In this document: positions 43,597 through 52,219 of the stretch, piece after piece
Numbering within the stretch: position 1 is the stretch's first letter
How the letters are laid out: each line of letters opens with the position of its first letter
From: Chlorobiota bacterium
GTDB lineage: Bacteria; Bacteroidota; Ignavibacteria; OLB7
Direction: 5' to 3'
Assembly (NCBI GenBank): GCA_016700335.1
Contig: CP065014.1
Span: 2,145,001-2,209,000 of the forward strand
DNA: 64,000 nucleotides
The notes under the pieces: generated by a model
Database searches by the model: none
Seen by the model: only the letters and a program-made list of their open reading frames with translations
Told to the model about the DNA's origin: nothing
Made by a program: the position numbers and the translations under genes

Positions 43597-45849
43597 ATGT
43601 CTAATAATTTAGATTCTAAGTTAACAAACTTGCAAGACGCAAAAGACTTGGGCTTAACAGAGAAAGAATTTGAAAAGATAATTTTTATCTTAGGTAGAAT
43701 TCCAACTTATTGCGAACTAGGTATTTATTCTGTAATGTGGAGCGAACATTGCAGCTATAAAAATTCAATTTCTCAATTAAAAACACTCCCTAGAAAAGGA
43801 GAAAAATTACTTGCTGAAGCTGGTGAAGAAAATGCTGGTTTGGTAGATATTGGTGATGGGTATGCAATCTGTTTTAAAATTGAAAGTCATAATCATCCTT
43901 CAGCTGTTGAGCCTTTTCAAGGTGCTGCAACAGGAGTTGGAGGTATTTTACGTGATATATTCACAATGGGAGCTAGACCCATTGCTGCTTTAGATTCCCT
44001 AAGATTTGGTGATCCAACTTTAGCTAGAACTAAGTATCTAGTTGCTGGTGTAGTTCATGGAATTGGACATTATGGGAATTGTTTTGGTGTACCTACAGTT
44101 GGAGGTGAAGTGTTTTTTGAAAATTGCTATCAAGATAATCCATTAGTAAATGCAATGGCTGTTGGAATTGTCAAAACAAATAAAACTGCTTCTGCTACTT
44201 CTGGGAAACCTGGCCTAGCTGTTATGATACTTGGTTCAAGAACTGGACGAGATGGAATTCATGGTGCTTCTTTACTAGCCTCAAGAGAATTTGATGAGTT
44301 AACTGAAAATATGAGACCAACTGTTCAAGTTGGTGATCCATTTGCTGAAAAAACATTACTTGAAGCTACTTTAGAACTTATAGAGTCTGGTGTAATTGTA
44401 GGAATTCAAGATATGGGGGCTGCGGGAATTTCTTGTTCAACAAGTGAAATGAGTTCAAAAGGAAATACTGGAATGAATATAAATTTAGATCTTGTTCCAT
44501 TAAGAGAAGCAGGAATGAGTGCTTACGAAATAATGTTAAGTGAATCTCAAGAAAGAATGCTTTTGGTTCTTGAAGAAAGTGATATTAAAAAAGCAGAAGA
44601 TATTTGTTCTAAATGGGATGTTCCAATTACAAGAATTGGTATCACTACTAAAGGAAATATAGTAGAGATTTATAGATGTTCTGAATTAGTTGCAAAAGTA
44701 CCTGCACATTCATTAGCTTTAGGTGGTGGTGATACTCCAGTTTATGAACGTGAATGGATTATCCCAAAATATATAAATGAAGTTAGATCCTTAAATCCTA
44801 TCGAATTAATTGGAAATATAAAACCTCAAATTGCTTTTGAAAAATTGCTATCTTCTTTAAATATTGCTAGCAAACATTGGGTTTATGAACAGTATGATTC
44901 TAAAGTTAGAACGAATACAGTTTATCCGTACAAAAGTTCTGCTGGAGTTGTAAGGTTAAAAGAAATACCAGGTAAAGCAATTGCTGTTTCTACTGACTGT
45001 AATTCAAGATATGTTTATTTGAATCCATATATTGGTGGAATGATTGCTGTTGCTGAATCAGCTAGGAATTGCGTTTGTTCTGGAGCTGAACCAGTTGCCA
45101 TTACCAATTGCCTTAACTTTGGCAACCCTTACAACCCTGAAGTTTTCTGGCAATTTAAAGAAGCTATTAGAGGACTTGGTGATATGTGTAAGAACCTTAA
45201 CACACCTGTAACAGGAGGCAATGTATCCTTTCATAATGAATCTCAAAATAGTGCTATTTTCCCAACACCTACAATAGGTATGTTAGGTATAATTGAAGAT
45301 TTATCTCATATTACTACAATTGGTTTTAAAAATATTGGTGATGAAATTTCTTTGTTAGGATTCGAGAATGAAGAGTTAGGTGGTAGCGAATTATTATCCA
45401 TTATTTCAGGAAAAGTTTGTGGAGATTCGCCAACAATTAATTTATTGAACGAACTAAATTTGCAAAAATGTTTGTTGGAATCAATTAGAAAAGGATTAGT
45501 AAATTCCGCTCATGATTGTTCAGAAGGAGGACTTAGCATTACTTTAGCTGAATGTGCAATTCAAAGTGGTGAAAATAATTTTGGTGCTGAAGTTATTTAT
45601 CAATGTAAAGATGAAATAGCAGGATTATTTGGTGAATCTCAATCAAGAGTTATTATAAGTTATAATCATGAAAACTATTCTGAGTTAATTGAAATTGCAA
45701 ATAAATATGATGTACCACTTAACAAATTGGGTGTTGTAGTTCATGAGAATTTTAAAATAAACGATTTGATTAAATCTACTGTTTCAGATATTAAGAACAT
45801 TTACAACAACGCTTTTGAGAATTGTATAGAAGGTGAAAAAAATAATTAA
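43597..45849 (+). CDS. purL: Phosphoribosylformylglycinamidine synthase subunit PurL
   Basis: It converts FGAR to FGAM in purine synthesis, using ammonia delivered by PurQ with PurS. The 750-residue length is that of the small PurL of the three-subunit enzyme, not the 1300-residue fusion, so PurQ and PurS must be encoded elsewhere. Seen motifs are GRIPTYCELGIYSVMWSEHCSYKNS, IESHNHPSAVEPFQGAATGVGGILRDIFTMGARPIA, GVPTVGGEVFF, QDMGAAGISC and, in the second half, TNCLNFGNPYNPE and HDCSEGGLSI. It is followed by an S9 peptidase gene after 8 bases. Confidence 0.97.
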   Translation: MSNNLDSKLTNLQDAKDLGLTEKEFEKIIFILGRIPTYCELGIYSVMWSEHCSYKNSISQLKTLPRKGEKLLAEAGEENAGLVDIGDGYAICFKIESHNHPSAVEPFQGAATGVGGILRDIFTMGARPIAALDSLRFGDPTLARTKYLVAGVVHGIGHYGNCFGVPTVGGEVFFENCYQDNPLVNAMAVGIVKTNKTASATSGKPGLAVMILGSRTGRDGIHGASLLASREFDELTENMRPTVQVGDPFAEKTLLEATLELIESGVIVGIQDMGAAGISCSTSEMSSKGNTGMNINLDLVPLREAGMSAYEIMLSESQERMLLVLEESDIKKAEDICSKWDVPITRIGITTKGNIVEIYRCSELVAKVPAHSLALGGGDTPVYEREWIIPKYINEVRSLNPIELIGNIKPQIAFEKLLSSLNIASKHWVYEQYDSKVRTNTVYPYKSSAGVVRLKEIPGKAIAVSTDCNSRYVYLNPYIGGMIAVAESARNCVCSGAEPVAITNCLNFGNPYNPEVFWQFKEAIRGLGDMCKNLNTPVTGGNVSFHNESQNSAIFPTPTIGMLGIIEDLSHITTIGFKNIGDEISLLGFENEELGGSELLSIISGKVCGDSPTINLLNELNLQKCLLESIRKGLVNSAHDCSEGGLSITLAECAIQSGENNFGAEVIYQCKDEIAGLFGESQSRVIISYNHENYSELIEIANKYDVPLNKLGVVVHENFKINDLIKSTVSDIKNIYNNAFENCIEGEKNN

Positions 45850-45857
45850 TTACTTTT

Positions 45858-47684
45858 ATGAAAACAAATATTATTGAGCTAAAGAATTTTTTTAAGAATC
45901 CTGAATCAAATGGTTATGCAATTTCTCCAAATGGCGAATATATTTCATTTCTAAAACCAATAAATGGAAGAATGAATATTCATCTTCAAAAAATTGGTAG
46001 TAATGATGTGAAGCCTTTAACTAATGTTACTGTACGGGACATTTTATTTAGTGTTTGGAAAGGGAATAATACTATAGTTTATTTTATGGATTTAAATGGT
46101 GATGAGAATTTTCATTTTTATACTATAAATATTGAAAATGGAGTTATTACTGATGCAACTCCTTTTAATGAAGTTCAAGCATATCCAGTTGATTTCTTCA
46201 AAGAAAATGATGAAGAAATTATAATTCAAATGAATAAAGAGAATCCAGAATTAATGGATCTTTATAAGTTAAATGTTATTTCAAATGAATTAAAAATAAT
46301 TGGCAAAAATCCTGGAGGAGTCACAGAATGGTTAACAGATCATGAAGGAGTTGCAAGGTTAGCAATTCAAACTAACGGATTAAACAAGACTTTATTATAT
46401 AGAGAAAATGATGTTTCTGAATTTAAAGAGATGTTTACATTTGACTTTAAAGATGCTTTTCATCCTCTAACTTTTGACTCTGACAACAAACATTTTTTTG
46501 CTTCAACTAATTTTGGGAAAGATAAAAAAAGAATTATTAAATATAATCCTGAATATAATTTAGAAACTAATTTAAAATCAATTGTTCTTTTTGAAAATGA
46601 TGAATATGATTCTGAAAATGTTATGTATTCTACATTCAAAAAAAAATTAACAGGTTTTTATTATAATTCTTGGAAAACAGAGTACGTTTTTATAGATGAT
46701 GAAAGAAAAAATTTACAGGTAGAAATAGATTCACTTTTCCCAAATTATGATGTAAGTATTAGAACCACAAGCACTGATGAAACCAAAATGCTTCTATTAG
46801 TAAACAGTGATAGATTTAGAGGTGCATATTATTTTTATAATTCAATTACTAAAGAGTTATTTAAACTTGCAACTATTGCTCCTTGGCTTAATGAAAATGA
46901 ACTATCGGAAATGAAACCTATTCAATACATAAGCCGAGATGGACTTACAATTCATGGTTATCTAACACTTCCTATTGGACAAGATACAAAGAACTTACCT
47001 GTAGTTATTCATCCGCATGGCGGACCTCATGCTCGTGATTTTTATGGATATAATTCAGATACTCAGTTTCTTGCAAACCGAGGTTATGCAGTTCTTCAAA
47101 TGAACTTTAGAGGTTCAACTGGTTATGGCAAACATTTTGAAACTATAGCTTATAAACAATGGGGAAAAACAATGCAAGATGATATAACCGATGGTGTTAA
47201 TTGGCTAATTCAAAAAGGTATTGCAGACCCTAAAAGAGTTGGTATTTATGGTGCAAGCTATGGTGGATATGCCGTTCTTGCTGGACTTTGCTTTACTCCA
47301 GATGTATATAAATGTGGAATTGATTACGTAGGTTGCGCAAATCTTTTTACTATAATTGAATCTATTCCACCTTATTGGAAACCTGAACTTGAAATGACTT
47401 ATCAACAAATTGGTCATCCAATTGATGATGCAGATTTATTAAGGTCAATATCACCAGTTTTTCATGCAGATAAAATTGTTGCTCCATTATTAATTGCTCA
47501 AGGTACTAATGACCCTAGAGTTAAAAAAGCTGAATCAGATCAAATGGTTGAAGCTATGCGTAAAAGAGGTGTTGAAGTTCAATATATTGTAAAAGAAAAC
47601 GAAGGTCATGGTTTTCATAATGAAGAAAATAAATTTGAGTTTTATTCTGAAATGGAAAAATTTCTAAATCAACATTTATCTTAA
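45858..47684 (+). CDS. S9 family prolyl oligopeptidase-like serine peptidase
   Basis: The 608-residue product has no signal peptide, so it acts in the cytoplasm. The N-terminal 350 or so residues form a TolB-like beta-propeller (GYAISPNGEYISFLKP, LFSVWKGNNTIVYFMDLNGDENF). The C-terminal alpha/beta hydrolase shows PVVIHPHGGPHARDFYGY, the nucleophile elbow GASYGGY with Ser467, Asp552 in QGTNDPRV and His584 in NEGHGF, a complete catalytic triad. The type is S9C, as in acylaminoacyl peptidase. It is linked to purL (8-base gap) and to a secreted unknown protein (36 bases), without an obvious functional link. Confidence 0.93.
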   Translation: MKTNIIELKNFFKNPESNGYAISPNGEYISFLKPINGRMNIHLQKIGSNDVKPLTNVTVRDILFSVWKGNNTIVYFMDLNGDENFHFYTINIENGVITDATPFNEVQAYPVDFFKENDEEIIIQMNKENPELMDLYKLNVISNELKIIGKNPGGVTEWLTDHEGVARLAIQTNGLNKTLLYRENDVSEFKEMFTFDFKDAFHPLTFDSDNKHFFASTNFGKDKKRIIKYNPEYNLETNLKSIVLFENDEYDSENVMYSTFKKKLTGFYYNSWKTEYVFIDDERKNLQVEIDSLFPNYDVSIRTTSTDETKMLLLVNSDRFRGAYYFYNSITKELFKLATIAPWLNENELSEMKPIQYISRDGLTIHGYLTLPIGQDTKNLPVVIHPHGGPHARDFYGYNSDTQFLANRGYAVLQMNFRGSTGYGKHFETIAYKQWGKTMQDDITDGVNWLIQKGIADPKRVGIYGASYGGYAVLAGLCFTPDVYKCGIDYVGCANLFTIIESIPPYWKPELEMTYQQIGHPIDDADLLRSISPVFHADKIVAPLLIAQGTNDPRVKKAESDQMVEAMRKRGVEVQYIVKENEGHGFHNEENKFEFYSEMEKFLNQHLS

Positions 47685-47720
47685 TTACTTAATTCTTTAA
47701 AACTTAAATTATAACATTAT

Positions 47721-48884
47721 ATGAGACATTTATTTTTCCTAGCAATATTGATAATTGTTAGTAAACAAGTTTTAACTTCTCAAAGTTTTTTAGGAGGTTA
47801 TGATAAAAAAGCTATTACTTATAATATCGAATATAATGGGAATAACCTTAAAGGTAAAATAAATATTAATGGAGTAGAATATGCATATTTTGGAGAAAAA
47901 GATAATAGCGCTATGTTTTATACATCTACACCTATTAATACATTATTATTAAAAGGTAAAAATGAAATATCTATAGAAATAGAAGAACTAATCGATGTTA
48001 AGGATTCTAATTTTACTTTTAATTTAATTGTGAACAAATATTCAGGTTCAAAAACAAAAAAACTTTTATCCTACAGTCTACCTTTAGACATAAAATTACC
48101 TTTCAAATCTGTTTTCTCATTTAATGCCGATAACCCTCCAAAATCTGGGTTTAAAAAAATAACTGAATTTCCATTAAATAGATTTTATTCCTTAGTGGGT
48201 AATTATAAAAACATGTCTGGTGAATCAATATTAGAGGGAATTAAGTTAGATTCAATAACTAAAGTAAATGGATATATCAATTTAAACTTATCTCAATTTT
48301 CTAAAAAAGGGATTAATGAAATATTATTTGATATAAAGCATGATTCTGATGATGCTTCATTTGAGTTTAAAGTTTATGAATATTTATTAAATCAATATCC
48401 AGAAACTGGGAAAGTAATTTATTCTCATAAATATGCTGATACAATGATTCCAAAAGTAGATTTCAAATCAAATTTAAAATTTAAAATAGATTTGTCAAAA
48501 TCAATTGGATGCTCAGTTTGGGACATTGGTGAAACGATTGAATTAAACAAATCAGATATTGATTCTTTAAAAAATTTAATTAAAAGAATGAACTATGTAA
48601 TTCAAAATAAAGATGCAAAGAAGTTTATTGAACTTAGTAATTTTACAATATCCGAAGAAGCCAAATTAAGAGGTGATGATGTATCTATAGTAACAAAAGA
48701 AACTTTAGAATCTTTTAAAATGATTTTTAAATTTTTTAAGAAAGAAGAACTTCCTAATATAGATACAGATAAAATTAATTTTTATTTAAGAGGGAATGGA
48801 AAATTTGTTGGAGCTTCATTAATTGACTCAAGTAGAGAAACTCTTTTTGCAAAAATTAATGGGAAATTTGTAATTGTAAAATAG
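47721..48884 (+). CDS. Secreted protein of unknown function with two related halves
   Basis: The 387-residue product has a signal peptide (MRHLFFLAILIIVSKQVLTSQ). Two beta-rich segments look alike: ININGVEYAYF with LLLKGKNEISIEIEEL, and INLNLSQFSKKGINEILFDIKH, each ending in a G-x-NEI strand, followed by an F-x-F-x-V-x-Y strand. The C-terminal 120 residues (NLIKRMNYVIQNKDAKKFIELSNFTISEEAKLRGDD to KINGKFVIVK) are a different, mixed domain. No sorting signal or lipobox is seen, so it is probably periplasmic. I do not recognise a family. Confidence 0.65.
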   Translation: MRHLFFLAILIIVSKQVLTSQSFLGGYDKKAITYNIEYNGNNLKGKININGVEYAYFGEKDNSAMFYTSTPINTLLLKGKNEISIEIEELIDVKDSNFTFNLIVNKYSGSKTKKLLSYSLPLDIKLPFKSVFSFNADNPPKSGFKKITEFPLNRFYSLVGNYKNMSGESILEGIKLDSITKVNGYINLNLSQFSKKGINEILFDIKHDSDDASFEFKVYEYLLNQYPETGKVIYSHKYADTMIPKVDFKSNLKFKIDLSKSIGCSVWDIGETIELNKSDIDSLKNLIKRMNYVIQNKDAKKFIELSNFTISEEAKLRGDDVSIVTKETLESFKMIFKFFKKEELPNIDTDKINFYLRGNGKFVGASLIDSSRETLFAKINGKFVIVK

Positions 48885-48917
48885 TGAATTCTCTTTTAAG
48901 GGTATATTCAATTAAAT

Positions 48918-48950
48918 AATACCAGTTGATTAATTTATTCAACTGGTATT
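48918..48950 (+). terminator. Intrinsic terminator before the glycan operon
   Basis: A perfect 12-bp stem (48918-48929 with 48939-48950) is followed by TTCATTT. It closes the purL-peptidase-unknown unit and separates it from the polysaccharide genes. Confidence 0.85.
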
Positions 48951-49071
48951 TTCATTTAAAGTATTTAAACTACACTTACTAAATATAATCTCATAAGCAA
49001 CAATTTGTAATATTTATATCCACAAATGAGTTTTATTTTTACATTATTAATTAATTATAAATTATAAAAAA

Positions 49072-50193
49072 ATGAAGGTTCCTTTTTTAGACTTAAAAGC
49101 TCAATATCTTTCAATCAAAAATGAGATAGATGCAACTCTTCAAAATGTTGTTTCAAATACTGCTTTTATTGGTGGCAAACATGTATCCGATTTTGAAAAA
49201 GCTTTTGCTGAGTATAATGGTGTTGATTATTTTTTAGGTGTTGCAAATGGAACTGATGCAATTGAGATTGTAATTAAATCTTTAGGTCTTTCAAAAGATG
49301 ATGAGGTTATTATTCCTGCAAATACGTTTATTGCTACAAGTGAGGCGGTAACATCGGCTGGAGCAAAAGTTGTATTTGCTGATAGTAACCCCGATAATTA
49401 CACAATTGATGTTGAAGATTTGAAAAGGAAAATTACAAGTAAAACAAAAGCAATTATTCCAGTTCATTTATATGGTCATCCTGCAGATATGGATCCTATT
49501 TTAGAAATTGCTAAGGAGCATAATTTGTTTGTAATTGAAGACACTTCACAAGCTCATGGCGCATTGTATAAAGGTAGAAAATGTGGTACAATGGGTGATT
49601 TTGGTACTTTCAGTTTTTATCCAGGAAAAAATCTTGGGGCTTATGGTGATGGGGGTGGAATTATTTTTAAGAATGAGATACATTATATTTTTTCAAAAAC
49701 TTATGCTTCTCATGGTAGTAAAATAAAATATGTACATGAAATGGAAGGAAGAAATAGTAGATTAGATTCTTTACAAGCAGCAGTTTTAAATGTTAAATTA
49801 CCGTATTTAGATAAATGGAGCAATTCAAGACTTAATCATGCAAAGCTTTACAACGAGCTTTTAAGTGGTGTTGAAGGAGTAACTACACCAAAGATTGAAG
49901 ATTTTGCAATACCTGTTTTCCATTTATATGTTATTAGGGTTGAAAATAGATATGAGTTTATGGACTCAATGTCTTTTTATGATATTTCTACCATGATTCA
50001 TTATCCTTATTCCCTTCCTAAATGTGAAGCTTATTCTCATTACAATCATAAAGAATCAGATTTTCCAGTTGCAAATTCTCAAATGGATAAAATTGTTTCA
50101 TTACCAATTTATTCTGAAATGACTGAAGATATGATTCATCATGTTTGTAATTCAATCAAAGAAGTTCTAAAGCGAAGTAGTGTTCCTGTTTAA
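49072..50193 (+). CDS. DegT/DnrJ/EryC1/StrS family sugar aminotransferase
   Basis: A PLP enzyme that aminates a nucleotide-linked keto sugar, usually with glutamate as donor. The 373-residue product starts VPFLDLKAQYLSIKNEI, typical of the family. It also shows NGTDAIEIVIKSLGL, VIIPANTFIATSEAV, DTSQAHGALYKGRKCGTMGDFGTFSFYPGKNLGAYGDGG with the PLP lysine at 186, and RLDSLQAAVLNVKLPYLD. It is the first gene of a glycan operon and could act on the 4-keto product of RfbB two genes downstream, or on a 3-keto sugar as in the WlbE/WbpE pathway. The exact sugar is not determinable. Confidence 0.92.
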   Translation: MKVPFLDLKAQYLSIKNEIDATLQNVVSNTAFIGGKHVSDFEKAFAEYNGVDYFLGVANGTDAIEIVIKSLGLSKDDEVIIPANTFIATSEAVTSAGAKVVFADSNPDNYTIDVEDLKRKITSKTKAIIPVHLYGHPADMDPILEIAKEHNLFVIEDTSQAHGALYKGRKCGTMGDFGTFSFYPGKNLGAYGDGGGIIFKNEIHYIFSKTYASHGSKIKYVHEMEGRNSRLDSLQAAVLNVKLPYLDKWSNSRLNHAKLYNELLSGVEGVTTPKIEDFAIPVFHLYVIRVENRYEFMDSMSFYDISTMIHYPYSLPKCEAYSHYNHKESDFPVANSQMDKIVSLPIYSEMTEDMIHHVCNSIKEVLKRSSVPV

Positions 50194-50222
50194 TTATTTT
50201 TTACTTTTAAATTTTGAATTAA

Positions 50223-51170
50223 ATGAATTGTTTAGTAACCGGTGGGGGTGGATTTATAGGTTCTAATCTTGTACATAAATTACTTTTGCAGGATGATAAA
50301 GTAAGAGTATTAGATAATTTTTCAACTGGGAAAAGAGAGAACTTAAAGGATATTTATGATAAAATAGAACTTATTGAAGGGGATATTAGATCATACCATA
50401 TTGTTCGAGAAGCAGTTGAGAGTATAGACGTAATTTTTCATCTTGCTGCCCTACCTTCAGTTCCTCGCTCGGTTAAAGATCCAATTACAACTCATGAAGT
50501 TGGTGTGAATGGTATTTTAAATGTTCTTCAAGCAGCTCGTGAATGTAAAGTTGGAAGAATGATTTATGCTAGTAGTTCATCAGTTTATGGAAATAGTGAT
50601 GTGCTTCCAAAACACGAAGGCTTAATGCCATCTCCTTTATCACCATATGCTGTATCTAAATTAACAGGTGAATATTATTGTCAAGTTTTTCATAGATTAT
50701 ATGGTATTGAAGCAGTTGCTTTGCGATATTTTAATGTGTTTGGTCCTAGACAAGATCCTGAAAGCCAATACTCAGCTGTGATTCCTAAATTTATTGACAT
50801 AATGCGAAATAATGAAAAGCCAGTTATTTTTGGTGATGGAAGCCAATCTCGTGATTTTACTTTTGTAGATAATGTAATTCAAGGTAACTTATTAGCAGCT
50901 AAAACCGAGACAGGTGTAGCAGGTGAAGTTTTTAATGTTGCTTGCCACGATAGAGTTACTTTAAATGACTTATGTGTTTCTTTGAACAGAGCTTTAGGTA
51001 CTAATATAGATGCGGAATACACTAATGATAGGCTTGGCGATGTGAAGCATTCTTTTGCTTCAATTGATAAATTTAGCAATGTAACTGGTTACAAACCATT
51101 AGTTAGTTTTGAAGATGGAATAAAAAAAACAGTAGATTGGTATCTTAAAAATAGGGAGTTAAGTTTTTAA
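50223..51170 (+). CDS. NAD-dependent sugar epimerase (extended SDR, WbpP-like)
   Basis: The 315-residue product has the NAD-binding start VTGGGGFIGSNLVHKLL, LDNFSTGKRENL, HLAALPSVPRSVKDP, SSSSVYGNSDVLPKHE, the catalytic Tyr142-x-x-x-Lys146 (YAVSK), RYFNVFGPRQDPESQYSAVIPKFI and RDFTFVDNVIQGN. The PSVPRSV and RQDPESQYSAVIPKF segments point to UDP-N-acetylhexosamine 4-epimerases such as WbpP. It would supply UDP-GalNAc or a uronic-acid relative for the surface glycan. It follows the aminotransferase by 29 bases and precedes rfbB by 38. Confidence 0.9.
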   Translation: MNCLVTGGGGFIGSNLVHKLLLQDDKVRVLDNFSTGKRENLKDIYDKIELIEGDIRSYHIVREAVESIDVIFHLAALPSVPRSVKDPITTHEVGVNGILNVLQAARECKVGRMIYASSSSVYGNSDVLPKHEGLMPSPLSPYAVSKLTGEYYCQVFHRLYGIEAVALRYFNVFGPRQDPESQYSAVIPKFIDIMRNNEKPVIFGDGSQSRDFTFVDNVIQGNLLAAKTETGVAGEVFNVACHDRVTLNDLCVSLNRALGTNIDAEYTNDRLGDVKHSFASIDKFSNVTGYKPLVSFEDGIKKTVDWYLKNRELSF

Positions 51171-51208
51171 GATTGAGAATCAATGAGTAATCAATTATAT
51201 ATATTAGG

Positions 51209-52210
51209 ATGAAAATTATTGTTACGGGTGGTTGTGGTTTTATAGGTTCGAATTTAATTATACATTTATTAGAAAATAAACCTGAATGGGAAATTTATAA
51301 TATAGATGCTTTAACTTATGCTGCAGATTTAAATAATCTTAATGAAATTAAAGGTAATTTAAGTTATAATTTTTTAGAGTTAGATATTAATGATAAAGTA
51401 AAATTAAAAAAAAAAATTTCTGATATTAACCCAGACGGAGTTTTTCATTTAGCTGCTGAAAGTCATGTTGATAATAGTATTTCAAACCCTTCTAAATTTA
51501 TTGATACAAACATTTTTGGTACTTATAATTTGCTCGAATCTTCTAGGGAAATATGGGGTACTGATTTCTCAAAGCGTTTCTTACATGTATCTACAGATGA
51601 AGTTTATGGTGATCTCAAGACAGATGAAAATCCTTTCACTGAGGAAAGCAGATATAAACCAAGCAGCCCTTATTCTGCTTCAAAAGCAGCTAGTGATCAT
51701 TTAGTTAGGGCATGGGCTAGAACCTATAATATGAATGTTGTTTTATCAAATTGTTCAAATAATTTTGGACCAAAGCAACACAAAGAAAAGCTCATTCCTA
51801 CTGTAATTAATTCTTGCTTAAACAATTTACCTATCCCAATTTATGGGAAAGGAGAAAACATTAGAGATTGGCTATTTGTAGAAGATCATTGCTCTGCCCT
51901 GTTATCTATATTTGAAAAAGGAAAATCTTTTGAAACATATTTGATTGGCACCAGAAATGAGTTACAAAATATTGAGTTGATTAAAATTATTTGCAAATTG
52001 ATGGATGAAATACTAAATAAAAGTATCAATGATTCTTGTTTGAATTTAATAAGTTTTGTAAAAGATAGAGCCGGTCATGACATGAGATATGCAGTAGATC
52101 CTTCAAAAATAGAAAGTGCATTAAATTGGAAACCAAACAAAAATTTTAAAACTGGGTTATCAGAAACTATAGATTGGTACTTAGATAAATTTAATAATAC
52201 TTCAAAATAA
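51209..52210 (+). CDS. rfbB: dTDP-glucose 4,6-dehydratase
   Basis: It makes dTDP-4-keto-6-deoxyglucose, the branch point to 6-deoxy sugars. The 333-residue product shows VTGGCGFIGSNLI, NIDALTYAADLNNL, HLAAESHVDNSI, HVSTDEVYGDL (catalytic Asp-Glu pair), Tyr155-x-x-x-Lys159 (YSASK), NCSNNFGPKQHKEKLIPT and GENIRDWLFVEDHC, all close to RmlB. RfbA, RfbC and RfbD are not in the window, so the 4-keto sugar may instead go to the DegT aminotransferase two genes upstream. It is 9 bases before asnB. Confidence 0.94.
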   Translation: MKIIVTGGCGFIGSNLIIHLLENKPEWEIYNIDALTYAADLNNLNEIKGNLSYNFLELDINDKVKLKKKISDINPDGVFHLAAESHVDNSISNPSKFIDTNIFGTYNLLESSREIWGTDFSKRFLHVSTDEVYGDLKTDENPFTEESRYKPSSPYSASKAASDHLVRAWARTYNMNVVLSNCSNNFGPKQHKEKLIPTVINSCLNNLPIPIYGKGENIRDWLFVEDHCSALLSIFEKGKSFETYLIGTRNELQNIELIKIICKLMDEILNKSINDSCLNLISFVKDRAGHDMRYAVDPSKIESALNWKPNKNFKTGLSETIDWYLDKFNNTSK

Positions 52211-52219
52211 TTTAATATT

